Below are positions 9,361-17,420 of a DNA stretch of 64,000 bases, piece by piece. Numbering within the stretch: the first letter of the stretch is position 1; each line of letters begins with the position of its first letter. Source of the DNA: Streptomyces sp. CHD11 (lineage in GTDB: Bacteria; Actinomycetota; Actinomycetes; Streptomycetales; Streptomycetaceae); contig NZ_JABTTS010000024.1 of the NCBI RefSeq assembly GCF_018638295.1, positions 40,850-104,849 of the forward strand. Reading direction: 5' to 3'. A program made the translations under genes and the position numbers. Below the pieces are notes generated by a model, which saw only the letters and a program-made list of their open reading frames with translations, was not told the origin of the DNA and did no database searches.

Positions 9361-9452
9361 TCGCCCCCGCCGCCCCGTCCCCTCCCGGGGGCTGCGCCCC
9401 CGGACCCCCCTTCGGTCCTGAACGGGCCTCGTCCTCAGTCGCCGGACGGGCC
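9361..9452 (+). repeat. Dispersed GC-rich intergenic element, copy 1
   Basis: The core is a CGCCCCCGCCGCCCC run, then a perfect hairpin at 9385-9403 (CCGGGGGC, loop TGC, GCCCCCGG), then a TCGGTCCTG...GCCTCG segment and TCGCCGGACGGGC. The same order of blocks recurs at 17322-17418, and shorter or inverted versions occur at 14761-14806 and 49351-49403. This copy lies between the SDR 3' end and the MetE-like start. A terminator role for the hairpin is inferred. Confidence 0.65.
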
Positions 9453-9474
9453 GGGTGGTGCTCACGGATGGCGA

Positions 9475-10173
9475 TCACCACCCCGGGCGGACCGTCAGGT
9501 CGTTGATCTCCGCGTCCCGCGGGAGGTCCAGGGCCGTGACGATCGTCGTGGCGACCGACTCGGGGTCGATCCACCGCGCGGGGTCGTACTTCTTGCCCTC
9601 CTGGCTGTGGACCTTGGCCTGCATCGGGCTGGCCGTGCGGCCCGGGTAGACCGAGGTCACACGGACGCCGGCCGCGTGCTCCTCGTGGCGCAGGGAGTCG
9701 GCGAGGGCCTTCAGACCGTGCTTGGAGGCGGCGTAGGCGGACCAGCCGGCGTGCGCGTTCAGGCCGGCGCCGGAGTTGACGAAGATCACGTGTCCCCGGC
9801 TCGTGCGGAGCTGGGGCAGGAGGTGGCGGGTCAGCTCGGCGGGGGCGAGGAGGTTGACGTTCAGCTGGTGGCGCCAGGTCTTCGGGGTGAGGTCGCCCAC
9901 CGGGCCGAGGTCGACCACGCCGGCGATGTGGAGCAGGGAGTCGACCTGGTCGGGGAGCGACTGGTGGGAGAAGGCCCAGCTGAGCCGGTCGGGGTCGGCG
10001 AGGTCCCCGACGAGGGTGCGGGCGCCGGGGAACTGGGCCGCCAGTTCCTTCGCCCGGCCCGCGTCGCGCGCGTGCAGCACGAGTCCGTCCCCGCGCGCGT
10101 GCAGACGGCGGGCGACGGCCGCGCCGATGCCGGAGCCCGCTCCGGTGATCACATGGGTAGCCATACCGGCCAT
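9475..10173 (-). CDS. Short-chain dehydrogenase/reductase
   Basis: 232 residues with a classical SDR layout. The cofactor loop TGAGSGIG is at 10-17, the catalytic Ser is near 134, and the YAASK catalytic pair has Tyr147 and Lys151. The usual NNAG motif is HIAG here. It probably reduces or oxidises a small alcohol or ketone with NAD(P)H in the cytoplasm; the substrate cannot be read from sequence. The start may be 10173 or, three codons in, 10164 (MATHVITG), which fits the beta-strand better. It lies 18 bp downstream of the LOG-family gene in the same direction. Confidence 0.9.
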   Translation of the reverse strand: MAGMATHVITGAGSGIGAAVARRLHARGDGLVLHARDAGRAKELAAQFPGARTLVGDLADPDRLSWAFSHQSLPDQVDSLLHIAGVVDLGPVGDLTPKTWRHQLNVNLLAPAELTRHLLPQLRTSRGHVIFVNSGAGLNAHAGWSAYAASKHGLKALADSLRHEEHAAGVRVTSVYPGRTASPMQAKVHSQEGKKYDPARWIDPESVATTIVTALDLPRDAEINDLTVRPGW

Positions 10174-10191
10174 GCTCGCATCACCGGGCGC

Positions 10192-10731
10192 TCACTCCAC
10201 GCCCAGGCTCTCCTCCAGGTGCGCCAGCGCGCCCACCGGCTCCTCGGCGAAGAACACCAGGTCGGTGAGCGGGCGGGGCAGGAAGCCCTCGTCCTCCATA
10301 CGGCGGAACTGCTCCTTGAGTCCGTCGTAGAACCCCGCGGTGTTGAGCAGGACCACCGGCATCTCGGTGTGCCCGTGCTTCTTGAGCTCCAGGATCTCGG
10401 TCGCCTCGTCGAGGGTGCCGGTGCCGCCGACCATGACGACGACCGCGTCCGCCTTCTCCAGCAGCAGCCGCTTCCGCTCGGCGAGGTCCTTTGCGATCAC
10501 CATCTCGTCGACGCCGGTGCGCGCCTTCGCCGCGAGGAACTCCACCGAGACGCCGAGGAGCCGGCCGCCCGCCTCCTCCACCCCGTCGGCGACGACCTTC
10601 ATCAGTCCGACGTCCGAACCGCCCCAGACCAGGGTGTGCCCGCCCTTGCCGAGCAGCCGCGCGAAGTCCCGCGCGGGGCCGGTGTAGCGGTCGTCGAGGT
10701 CGGCGGCGGAGAGGAAGACGCAGATGTTCAC
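10192..10731 (-). CDS. LOG-family (TIGR00730-type) Rossmann protein
   Basis: 179 residues from GTG at 10731, which overlaps the upstream methyltransferase stop by 4 nt (GTGA). LOG proteins are cytokinin-riboside-monophosphate phosphoribohydrolases or related nucleotide hydrolases. The family core is visible: VWGGSDVGLM, ERKRLLLEKADAVVVM and GGTGTLDEATEI. The residue before GGTGT is Val where PGGxGTxxE has Pro. The nucleotide-binding Rossmann fold is clear. Hydrolysis of a nucleoside monophosphate is family inference, and the physiological role in Streptomyces is not established. Confidence 0.86.
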   Translation of the reverse strand: MNICVFLSAADLDDRYTGPARDFARLLGKGGHTLVWGGSDVGLMKVVADGVEEAGGRLLGVSVEFLAAKARTGVDEMVIAKDLAERKRLLLEKADAVVVMVGGTGTLDEATEILELKKHGHTEMPVVLLNTAGFYDGLKEQFRRMEDEGFLPRPLTDLVFFAEEPVGALAHLEESLGVE

Positions 10732-11531
10732 GGGCCCACAGTACGGGCGCGGTCGGACATCGTGGTCAGCCGCATCTTCGACTGCCGGTGCGGCAGCTTC
10801 TCCCAGTCGTCCATGAACCGCGCCGACAGTCCGTACCCGGCGGCCAGTTCCGTCAGCGTCCGGGTCCGGTAGTAGAAGTCCTCGTGGAGCACCTGGTGCT
10901 CCTCGCCGTCGGTGCGGTCGAACGTGAAGTCGAAGAACCCACCGGGTGCCAGCACCCTGCCGACGTGCGCGAAGCACTCCTCGATGACGTGCCGGGGCGA
11001 GTGCGAGAAGACGCTGTGCGCGTGGACGACGTCGAAGTGGCCGTCGGGCAGGAAGGCGAAGGTGAGGTCGTTCGCGAGGGTCAGATGGGGCAGCTTGGCC
11101 TGCAGCCCGTCCCGTACCAGGGTGTCCTGGGCGGCGAGCAGGATGTGCGGCGAGATGTCGATGCCGTAGTAGTGGCCGGGCTCCAGGTGGCCGATGAACA
11201 GGCGCCCCGCGCGGAGGTTGCCGCAGCCGATCTCCAGCATGCGGTGGTGCGGCCGCAGACCGTGCTCCACCAGGTAGTCGAACTGCATCCGGCCGATCCG
11301 CGCCCACTGCTCGCGCGAGGGACTGTGGCCGACGGCGGCCTCGGCGCTGCGGGCCGCGTCGGAGGCCATCACCGCCCGGTAGTAGGCGATGTGGTCGCGG
11401 TGCCGCAGCCGCAGCCAGGCGTCGCGCAGGGCGCGCCGCGCGTGGGCGGGGACCCTGCCCGGGTGGCCTGCGGCGTAACGGGCCCGGTGGGTGAGGGTCC
11501 CCCGGTTGCTGCCGGTGTTCCTGGCTCCCAT
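10728..11531 (-). CDS. Class I SAM-dependent methyltransferase
   Basis: 267 residues from ATG at 11531, chosen because GAGGAGGTCGC lies directly before it. The SAM-binding motif I is LEIGCGNLRAG (near residue 105), followed by GIDIS and the late motif VGRVLAPGGFFDFTF. The substrate is not identifiable. The N-terminal 50 residues are basic. It shares a 4-nt overlap with the LOG-family gene and is divergent from the DUF427 gene across 73 bp. Confidence 0.88.
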   Translation of the reverse strand: MGARNTGSNRGTLTHRARYAAGHPGRVPAHARRALRDAWLRLRHRDHIAYYRAVMASDAARSAEAAVGHSPSREQWARIGRMQFDYLVEHGLRPHHRMLEIGCGNLRAGRLFIGHLEPGHYYGIDISPHILLAAQDTLVRDGLQAKLPHLTLANDLTFAFLPDGHFDVVHAHSVFSHSPRHVIEECFAHVGRVLAPGGFFDFTFDRTDGEEHQVLHEDFYYRTRTLTELAAGYGLSARFMDDWEKLPHRQSKMRLTTMSDRARTVGP

Positions 11532-11604
11532 GCGACCTCCTCGGGAAGAAGTCCGCTCCAGCGTGCGCTGTAATCGCCGAGTCGGCCACCCAGAAGGAGC
11601 GATC

Positions 11605-11928
11605 ATGACCCGAGGTCACCGCATCACCGTCGAGCCCAGTGACCGGCGCGTCCGCGTGGTGCACGGCGGGCAGGTGCTGGCGGAGAGCGACCGGGCGCTG
11701 GTGCTGCACGAGACGGGATGTCCCGCGCGGTACTACATCCCGCCCGCGGACGTACGCCTTGATCTGCTGACGCCGTCCGGGACGCGCACGCACTGCCCGT
11801 TCAAGGGCGACGCGTCCTACTGGTCGCTGCCGGACGCGCCGGACCTGGTCTGGGCGTACCCGGAGCCGAAGACGGCCGTCGCGGAGATCAGGGATCACCT
11901 CTGCTTCTACGACGTGGAAGTCGGATGA
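11605..11928 (+). CDS. DUF427 domain protein
   Basis: 107 residues from ATG at 11605 with AAGGAGCGATC before it. The sequence has the DUF427 pattern: VRVVHGGQVLAES, LVLHETGCPARYYIPPADV, then THCPFKGDASYW and VAWAYPEP-like (LVWAYPEP). DUF427 proteins form a small beta-barrel and are widespread in actinobacteria, but their biochemical role is unknown. It is transcribed away from the methyltransferase and followed 80 bp later by the alpha/beta hydrolase in the same direction. Confidence 0.9.
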   Translation: MTRGHRITVEPSDRRVRVVHGGQVLAESDRALVLHETGCPARYYIPPADVRLDLLTPSGTRTHCPFKGDASYWSLPDAPDLVWAYPEPKTAVAEIRDHLCFYDVEVG

Positions 11929-12008
11929 TCGCGTAGAAGGGTTGCGATCGGCGGACGCGCCGCCCGCTTCCGCGATGAAGTCCGTGCCGTGCGGCAGTCT
12001 GGTGAGAC

Positions 12009-12788
12009 ATGGACAAGAACATCTCTTCGCGCGACGGCACGTCCCTGGCCTACGAGAGCGCGGGGCGGGGACCCACGATCGTCCTCGTCAGCGGCGCGAT
12101 GTCGACGGGCGGCACGGTGGCGCCGCTGGCCGCTCCCCTGTCGGAGCGGTTCCGGGTGGTCGTGTACGACCGCCGGGGCCGCGGCGCGAGCGGCGACACA
12201 CCGCCGTACGCGGTGGAGCGCGAGGTCGAGGACCTGGCGGCGCTGATCGAGTCGCTGGGCGGCGAGGCGGCCCTGTACGGCGTCTCCTCGGGCGGTGCGC
12301 TGGCGCTCAGGGCGGCGGCGAGCGGGCTGCCGGTGCGCCATGTCGCCGTGTACGAGACGCCGTACGCGATGTCGGCCGACGACCTGGCCGAACGCGCCCG
12401 GTACACCGAACAGCTCACGGTGGCGCTCGCGGAGGGGCGCCGCGGGGACGCGGTGGAGCTCTTCCTGCGGCTGACCGGGCTGGGCGAGGCCGTCATCGAG
12501 GGCGCCCGGCAGTCCCCGATGTGGGCCGGGATGGAGTCGATGGCCCCGAGTCTGGCGTACGACGACGCCGTGATGGGTGACGGGAGCGTGCCGCGCGAGC
12601 TGTTGTCGGCGATCCCGGTGCCGGTGCTGTCGATCGCGGGGGACGCGAGCCCGGCGTGGATGCGTGAGGCCGCGCGGGCGATCGCGGAGTCCGTGCCCCG
12701 GGGCGCGTACCGCACCCTGGAAGGCCAGACCCATATGGTCGAACCGGACGTCCTGGCCCCGGTCCTGGCGGACTTCTTCGCACGCTGA
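12009..12788 (+). CDS. Alpha/beta-fold hydrolase
   Basis: 259 residues, standard single-domain length. The nucleophile elbow is GVSSG at 91-95 (Ser93). The likely acid is Asp212 in IAGDASP, and the His is His242 in GQTHMVEPD, giving a complete triad. The RGRGASGDT loop after strand 4 is typical of the family. No signal peptide is present. It may be an esterase, lactonase or haloperoxidase-type hydrolase; the substrate cannot be assigned. It converges on mnmA with 69 bp between the stops. Confidence 0.9.
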   Translation: MDKNISSRDGTSLAYESAGRGPTIVLVSGAMSTGGTVAPLAAPLSERFRVVVYDRRGRGASGDTPPYAVEREVEDLAALIESLGGEAALYGVSSGGALALRAAASGLPVRHVAVYETPYAMSADDLAERARYTEQLTVALAEGRRGDAVELFLRLTGLGEAVIEGARQSPMWAGMESMAPSLAYDDAVMGDGSVPRELLSAIPVPVLSIAGDASPAWMREAARAIAESVPRGAYRTLEGQTHMVEPDVLAPVLADFFAR

Positions 12789-12857
12789 GCGGCCCGTCCG
12801 GCTCCCCGGGCGGGCGGCGTTCGGCTCGCGGCGTCCGCGGTCGCGCGGCGCGAGCGC

Positions 12858-13988
12858 TCAGGCCACGTCTGCCGTCGCCCGCACGGTCGACGCGATCGTC
12901 GCCGAGCCGACCACGCGGGTGCCGTCGTAGAGGACGATCGCCTGGCCGGGGGCGACGCCGCGGACGGGCTCGGTGAAGGAGACCTCGAGGGAGCCCTCGA
13001 CGATCTCCGCCGTCACCTCGGTCTCGCCGCCGTGGGCGCGCAGCTGGGCGGTGTAGGTGCCGGGGCCGGAGGGGGCGGCGCCGCACCAGCGGGGCTTGAT
13101 CGCGGTGAGGGCGGTGACGTCGAGGGCCGCCGCGGGGCCGACCGTGACGGTGTTGTCCACCGGGGAGATGTCGAGGACGTAGCGGGGCTTGCCGTCGGGG
13201 GCGGGGGTGCCGATGCGCAAGCCCTTGCGCTGGCCGATGGTGAAGCCGTAGGCGCCCTCGTGGGTGCCGACCTTGCTGCCGGACTCGTCGACGATGTCGC
13301 CCTCGGCCTTCCCGAGGCGGCCCGCGAGGAAGCCCTGGGTGTCGCCGTCGGCGATGAAGCAGATGTCGTGCGAGTCGGGCTTCTTGGCGACGGCGAGTCC
13401 GCGCCGCTCGGCCTCCGCGCGGATCTCCTCCTTGGTGGTGACCGTGTCGCCGAGGGGGAACATCGCGTGGGCGAGCTGGCGGTCGTCGAGCACGCCGAGG
13501 ACGTAGCTCTGGTCCTTCGCCATGTCGGAGGCGCGGTGCAGCTCACGCGTGCCGTCCTCGCGCAGGATCACCTGGGCGTAGTGGCCGGTGCAGACCGCGT
13601 CGAAGCCGAGGGCGAGCGCCTTGTCCAGCAGGGCGGCGAACTTGATCTTCTCGTTGCAGCGCAGGCAGGGGTTGGGGGTTCGGCCGGCCTCGTACTCGGC
13701 GACGAAGTCCTCGACGACGTCCTCACGGAAGCGGTCGGCGAGATCCCACACGTAGAACGGGATGCCGATGACGTCGGCGGCGCGGCGGGCGTCGCGCGAG
13801 TCCTCGATGGTGCAACAGCCCCGCGCGCCGGTACGGAAGGACTGCGGGTTCGCGGAGAGCGCGAGGTGGACGCCGGTCACGTCGTGCCCCGCTTCGGCCG
13901 CGCGGGCGGCGGCGACGGCGGAGTCGACTCCGCCGGACATGGCGGCCAGGACGCGGAGGGGGCGGGAGGGCTGCGAGGTGTCAGTCAT
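12858..13988 (-). CDS. mnmA: tRNA-specific 2-thiouridylase
   Basis: MnmA adds sulfur to U34 of Lys, Glu and Gln tRNAs. 376 residues, typical length. The PP-loop SGGVDSAVAA is near the N-terminus. The catalytic Cys108 lies in NPCLRC, and the persulfide-forming Cys210 lies in HDICFIADGD. The C-terminal beta-barrel ends the protein. ATG at 13988 has GAAGGGTT before it, and that ribosome site sits inside a perfect palindrome. A cysteine desulfurase gene 0.8 kb to the right could supply its sulfur. Confidence 0.97.
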   Translation of the reverse strand: MTDTSQPSRPLRVLAAMSGGVDSAVAAARAAEAGHDVTGVHLALSANPQSFRTGARGCCTIEDSRDARRAADVIGIPFYVWDLADRFREDVVEDFVAEYEAGRTPNPCLRCNEKIKFAALLDKALALGFDAVCTGHYAQVILREDGTRELHRASDMAKDQSYVLGVLDDRQLAHAMFPLGDTVTTKEEIRAEAERRGLAVAKKPDSHDICFIADGDTQGFLAGRLGKAEGDIVDESGSKVGTHEGAYGFTIGQRKGLRIGTPAPDGKPRYVLDISPVDNTVTVGPAAALDVTALTAIKPRWCGAAPSGPGTYTAQLRAHGGETEVTAEIVEGSLEVSFTEPVRGVAPGQAIVLYDGTRVVGSATIASTVRATADVA

Positions 13989-13989
13989 A

Positions 13990-14002
13990 ACCCTTCAAGG
14001 GT
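13990..14002. promoter_or_regulatory. Perfect 13-bp palindrome overlapping the mnmA ribosome site
   Basis: ACCCTTCAAGGGT is a perfect 6-1-6 inverted repeat that begins one base before the mnmA start codon. It contains the only plausible Shine-Dalgarno sequence for mnmA, and it lies in the 60-bp gap between divergent mnmA and the amidase gene. It could be an operator, an RNA hairpin that masks the ribosome site, or chance. Confidence 0.4.
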
Positions 14003-14048
14003 ACGGGGACGCGGGAACCACGGCCGCCGGGTATCCGTTCGAGATCAC

Positions 14049-14744
14049 ATGGGGGCTACTGGAGCATCCGAGGGCAAGGACGCGGACCGGCGCATCGGGC
14101 GGCGGGCCCTGCTCGTCGGCGGGCTGGCGGCCGCGACGGGCACGACGGTGCTGGCGCGGCACGAGCTGGCGCGGCTGTGGTGGCGCGTGCCCGGCGTCGG
14201 GAAGCCGCGTGAGCCGGGCGCGGTCGACTACACGGGGGCCCGCTGGGTGGCCGCCTCGGAGGCCAACTGGCGCCGGGCGGACCGGCCGGACGACTACGGC
14301 ATCGACATGGTGATCGTCCATGTCACGCAGGGCAGCTTCGACAGCGCGGTGCGGGCGTTCCAGGACCCGGGACACAAGGCGTCCACGCACTACATCGTCG
14401 GCCAGGACGGCCGGATCACCCAGATGATCCGTGAGCTGGACGTGGCGTACCACGCGGGCAACCGCGACTACAACGAGCGCAGCATCGGCATCGAGCACGA
14501 GGGCTTCGTCGACCGCCCCCAGGACCTCACGGACGAGATGTACGCGTCCTCGGCCCGTCTCACGGCCCGAATATGCGTCCGCTACGACATCCCCGTCGAC
14601 CGGGAACACATCGTCGGCCACGTCGAGGTCCCCGGCACCGACCACACCGACCCGGGCCCCCACTGGGACTGGGACCGCTACCTGAAACTCGTCCGCGCGG
14701 CCCGCACCACACGGACGACACCGGACACCAAGGCCCTCCCTTAG
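14049..14744 (+). CDS. Tat-exported N-acetylmuramoyl-L-alanine amidase (Amidase_2/PGRP fold)
   Basis: 231 residues from ATG at 14049. The N-terminus carries a twin-arginine signal (RRALLVGGLAAATGTTVLA), so export is folded, via Tat. The amidase fold has zinc ligands in VIVHVTQGS, the catalytic region IGIEHEGFV and the late HVEVPGTDHTDPGPHWDW. It cleaves the bond between muramic acid and the stem peptide in peptidoglycan. It sits alone and divergent between mnmA and the cysteine desulfurase, as I recall for other streptomycetes. The ribosome site is weak (GAGATC). Confidence 0.92.
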   Translation: MGATGASEGKDADRRIGRRALLVGGLAAATGTTVLARHELARLWWRVPGVGKPREPGAVDYTGARWVAASEANWRRADRPDDYGIDMVIVHVTQGSFDSAVRAFQDPGHKASTHYIVGQDGRITQMIRELDVAYHAGNRDYNERSIGIEHEGFVDRPQDLTDEMYASSARLTARICVRYDIPVDREHIVGHVEVPGTDHTDPGPHWDWDRYLKLVRAARTTRTTPDTKALP

Positions 14745-14760
14745 GACCGCGCCCCCCGGA

Positions 14761-14806
14761 GGCGCGAGGGCGCAGCCCCAGAAAAGGAAAGGGGCGGCGG
14801 CGGGGA
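14761..14806 (-). repeat. Dispersed GC-rich intergenic element, copy 4 (short, inverted)
   Basis: Read on the minus strand this gives CCCCGCCGCCGCCCCTTTCC, a short A/T-rich break, then TGGGGCTGCGCCCTCGCG. These are the first two blocks of the elements at 9361 and 17322. It fills the gap between the convergent amidase and cysteine desulfurase genes. Confidence 0.5.
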
Positions 14807-14817
14807 CGAGACACCCC

Positions 14818-15987
14818 TCAGGTCAGCCCGGCCGCCCGCGCCCGCTCCACCGCCGGCCCGATGGCCTTCGCCAGCGCCTCGACATCGGCCTCCGTGGAGG
14901 TGTGTCCCAGGGAGAAACGCAGGGTCCCCCTGGCCAGATCGGGATCCACCCCGGTGGCCAGCAGGACGTGGCTGGGCTGGGCGACTCCGGCCGTGCACGC
15001 GGAGCCGGTCGAGCACTCGATGCCCTGGGCGTCCAGCAGAAGCAACAGCGAATCCCCCTCGCAGCCGGGAAAGGTGAAGTGGGCATTGGCCGGAAGCCGC
15101 CCGTCCGGCGCGGGGTCGCCGCCGAGGACCACGTCGGGAACGGCCTCGCGGACCGCCGCGACCAGGTCGTCGCGCAGCCGCCCGATCTCGCGGGCGAACC
15201 ACTCCCGCCGCCCGGCGGCGAGCCGTCCGGCGACCGCGAAGGAGGCGATGGCGGGCACGTCGAGGGTGCCGGAGCGCACATGGCGCTCCTGTCCACCGCC
15301 GTGCAGTACGGGCACGGGGGTGTGCTCGCGGCCGAGGACCAGCGCGCCGATGCCGTACGGGCCGCCGATCTTGTGGCCGGAGACGGTCATCGCGGCGAGC
15401 CCGGAGGTGGCGAAGTCCACCGGGGTCTGACCGAGGGCCTGCACCGCGTCGGAGTGCAGGGGTACGCCGAACTCGGCCGCGGCCGCCGCGAGTTCACGGA
15501 CCGGCAGGATGGTGCCGATCTCGTTGTTGGCCCACATGACGGTGGCGAGGGCGACATCGCCGGGGTCGCGGGCGATGGCCTCGCGCAGGGCGTCCGGGTG
15601 GACCCGTCCGTGGGAGTCGACCGGCAGGTACTCGACGGTCGCGCCCTCGTGCTCGCCGAGCCAGTGGACCGCGTCGAGGACCGCGTGGTGCTCCACAGGG
15701 CTGGCGAGGACCCGGGTGCGGGCCGGGTCGGCGTCCCGGCGGGCCCAGTACAGGCCCTTCACGGCGAGGTTGTCGGCCTCCGTGCCGCCGGAGGTGAAGA
15801 CGATCTCGCTGGGGCGGGCGCCGAGCGCTTCGGCGAGGGCCTCGCGGGCCTCCTCGACGGTGCGCCGGGCGCGGCGGCCGGCCGCGTGGAGCGAGGAGGC
15901 GTTGCCGGTGACACCCAGGTGCGCGGTGAGTGCCTCGACCGCCTCGGGAAGCATCGGGGTGGTCGCGGCGTGGTCGAGGTAGGCCAT
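14818..15987 (-). CDS. Cysteine desulfurase (NifS/IscS family)
   Basis: 389 residues. This PLP enzyme removes sulfur from cysteine as an enzyme-bound persulfide for tRNA thiolation or Fe-S assembly. The PLP Lys is Lys206 in VSGHKIGGPYGIGAL, and the persulfide Cys is Cys331 in STGSACTAG. The N-terminus AYLDHAATTPM is standard. The short active-site loop without a long extension fits group I (IscS/NifS), not SufS. The likely partner is MnmA, encoded 0.8 kb away in the same orientation but separated by the divergent amidase. Confidence 0.96.
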   Translation of the reverse strand: MAYLDHAATTPMLPEAVEALTAHLGVTGNASSLHAAGRRARRTVEEAREALAEALGARPSEIVFTSGGTEADNLAVKGLYWARRDADPARTRVLASPVEHHAVLDAVHWLGEHEGATVEYLPVDSHGRVHPDALREAIARDPGDVALATVMWANNEIGTILPVRELAAAAAEFGVPLHSDAVQALGQTPVDFATSGLAAMTVSGHKIGGPYGIGALVLGREHTPVPVLHGGGQERHVRSGTLDVPAIASFAVAGRLAAGRREWFAREIGRLRDDLVAAVREAVPDVVLGGDPAPDGRLPANAHFTFPGCEGDSLLLLLDAQGIECSTGSACTAGVAQPSHVLLATGVDPDLARGTLRFSLGHTSTEADVEALAKAIGPAVERARAAGLT

Positions 15988-16056
15988 GGTGGGGCCGATT
16001 CTACGGGGCCCGGTGCATCGGCCACGGATCGCGGGTGGCCGGTAAGGGACGGTGGC

Positions 16057-16323
16057 TCAGAAACTCCACGAGATCGTGCCGTCCGCCTGCATGAACGCCA
16101 GCAGGACGAGGAGGTCGGCGACGCCGAGTCCGAGGCCGAGGAGGGCGCGGCCGCGCCGGCGGGTTCCCCGCCACAGCGCGAGGGCCGCCAGCACGATGGC
16201 GGTCGGGCCGAGGAAGACGTTGAAAACGAGCAGGCCCAGCAGGCCCAGGACGAAGGACGCGACGGCCATCCCGTCGGCGTCGTGGATTCCGGTGCGGCGG
16301 GCGGCCGGTGCGGTGAGGTGCAT
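16057..16323 (-). CDS. Small DUF4190-type membrane protein
   Basis: 88 residues from ATG at 16323 (GGGAGCC upstream). The stretch DADGMAVASFVLGLLGLLVF and the following helix VLAALALWRG are the usual DUF4190 pattern of two membrane helices. A third hydrophobic segment (LLGLGLGVADLLVLLAFM) follows. The function is unknown. It reads in the same direction as the 55-residue membrane gene upstream (49 bp gap) and may share its transcript. Confidence 0.8.
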   Translation of the reverse strand: MHLTAPAARRTGIHDADGMAVASFVLGLLGLLVFNVFLGPTAIVLAALALWRGTRRRGRALLGLGLGVADLLVLLAFMQADGTISWSF

Positions 16324-16372
16324 GGTGATCGGCTCCCACGGTCGGGGGTGTCGGAGGGCGGTCCTGGGGAGG

Positions 16373-16540
16373 TCAGCGCGCCGGCGTGCCGCGTCGGCGG
16401 TCCTGACGCTCACGCAGGGCGAAGACGGTCAGCCAGACGGCGATGACCGCGCCGGCGACGACGGAGAAGGACAGCGGGGCGTGGACCACGGCGCCCAGGG
16501 CGACGCCCAGGAGCAGAAGCGCGGCGACGAGGAAGAGCAT
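16373..16540 (-). CDS. Micro-membrane protein, 55 residues
   Basis: ATG at 16540 follows GGAGGAACTCCTC, one of the best ribosome sites in this area, and the frame closes with TGA at 16373. The product begins MLFLVAALLLLGVALGAVV, has a second hydrophobic segment (FSVVAGAVIAVWLTVFAL) and ends in a basic tail (RERQDRRRGTPAR), consistent with an N-in hairpin or two-pass protein. I recognise no family. It lies divergent to the FabR-like TetR regulator across the palindromic gap, so it is a candidate target of that regulator. Confidence 0.7.
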   Translation of the reverse strand: MLFLVAALLLLGVALGAVVHAPLSFSVVAGAVIAVWLTVFALRERQDRRRGTPAR

Positions 16541-16592
16541 GAGGAGTTCCTCCAGGTGTCGGGGTGGGTGTGCGCCTTCATTCAGTTACATC

Positions 16593-16647
16593 TGTTCACT
16601 GACTACCCAGTCTAGCGGGGCTCATGACTTTCACCTTGCGGTGAACA
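16593..16647. promoter_or_regulatory. Inverted repeats in the divergent gap before the TetR gene
   Basis: TGTTCAC at 16593-16599 is mirrored by GTGAACA at 16641-16647. Inside this, TTCACC-TTGC-GGTGAA (16630-16645) is a tighter palindrome, and GACT-ACCC-AGTC (16601-16612) is another. The gap is less GC-rich than its surroundings. The position between the TetR gene and the divergent small membrane gene suggests autoregulatory operators. Confidence 0.5.
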
Positions 16648-16664
16648 GTTGTTGACTGGATGGC

Positions 16665-17312
16665 ATGAGTCACACCCCCGGCGTCCGGCAGGCCCGGAAG
16701 CAGAAGACCCGGCAGGCACTGCTCGACGCGGCGCTGCAACTGCTCGAGGGTCAGAGTCTGAGCAGCCTGGGCCTGCGCGAGGTCACCCGCGCGGCCGGAA
16801 TCGCTCCGACCGCCTTCTACCGGCACTTCCGGTCGGTCGAGGATCTGGGCGTGGCCCTGGTCGGGGAGGCGCTGGGCAGCCTGCACCCGATGATCCGGAC
16901 GACGGTGTCCTCCACCGGCGACGGGGAGGAACGCATCGAGCGTGCGGTCGATCTGATCGCCGGTCATGTGGACGCGTACCCCGCGCACGTCCGTTTCATC
17001 GCCCGCGAGCGGCACGGCGGGGTGCGGTCGGTGCGGGAGGCGATCCACGGGCAGCTGGGACTGTTCACCGCAGAGGTCGGGGAGGCCCTGGGCAAGGACG
17101 CGGTGTCGGCGGGGTGGAGCCACGAGGATGTACTGATGCTGGCGCAGCTCTATGTGGACCTGATGCTGGGAACCGCGTCGCTCCTGCTGGAGGGGATGGC
17201 GGGGAGCGAGGCGGGGGCGCGAGAGCGGGTGTCGCGGGTGGCCGCGCGGCAGATGCGGCTGATCGGGATCGGGCGGATGCACTGGCTTGACCAGCCGGGT
17301 GGGGGCGAGTGA
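16665..17312 (+). CDS. TetR-family regulator resembling FabR/DesT
   Basis: 215 residues. The N-terminal helix-turn-helix (LREVTRAAGIAPTAFYRHFRSVEDLG) is nearly the sequence of the E. coli FabR DNA-binding region as I remember it, and the C-terminal end also follows FabR. FabR and DesT sense acyl-CoA or acyl-ACP and control unsaturated fatty acid genes. No desaturase gene lies in this window; its direct neighbours are two tiny membrane genes (divergent) and an acyl-CoA-thioesterase-like gene (convergent). Likely targets are therefore itself, the small membrane genes, and lipid genes elsewhere. Confidence 0.88.
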   Translation: MSHTPGVRQARKQKTRQALLDAALQLLEGQSLSSLGLREVTRAAGIAPTAFYRHFRSVEDLGVALVGEALGSLHPMIRTTVSSTGDGEERIERAVDLIAGHVDAYPAHVRFIARERHGGVRSVREAIHGQLGLFTAEVGEALGKDAVSAGWSHEDVLMLAQLYVDLMLGTASLLLEGMAGSEAGARERVSRVAARQMRLIGIGRMHWLDQPGGGE

Positions 17313-17321
17313 GGGCTTCCT

Positions 17322-17418
17322 TCGCCCCCGCCGCCCCTTCCCGTCCCGTACCTGGGGGCTGTGCCCCCCAGCCCCCTTTCGGCCCTGCGGGCCTCGCCCC
17401 CGATCGCCGGACGGGCTC
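17322..17418 (+). repeat. Dispersed GC-rich intergenic element, copy 2
   Basis: TTCGCCCCCGCCGCCCCTTC, then a CTGGGGGC-TGT-GCCCCC hairpin (17352-17371), then TTTCGGCCCTGCGGGCCTCG and ATCGCCGGACGGGCT. The block order is the same as at 9361-9452. It occupies the whole gap between the convergent TetR and thioesterase genes, a position suited to a bidirectional terminator. Confidence 0.65.
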
Positions 17419-17420
17419 GC

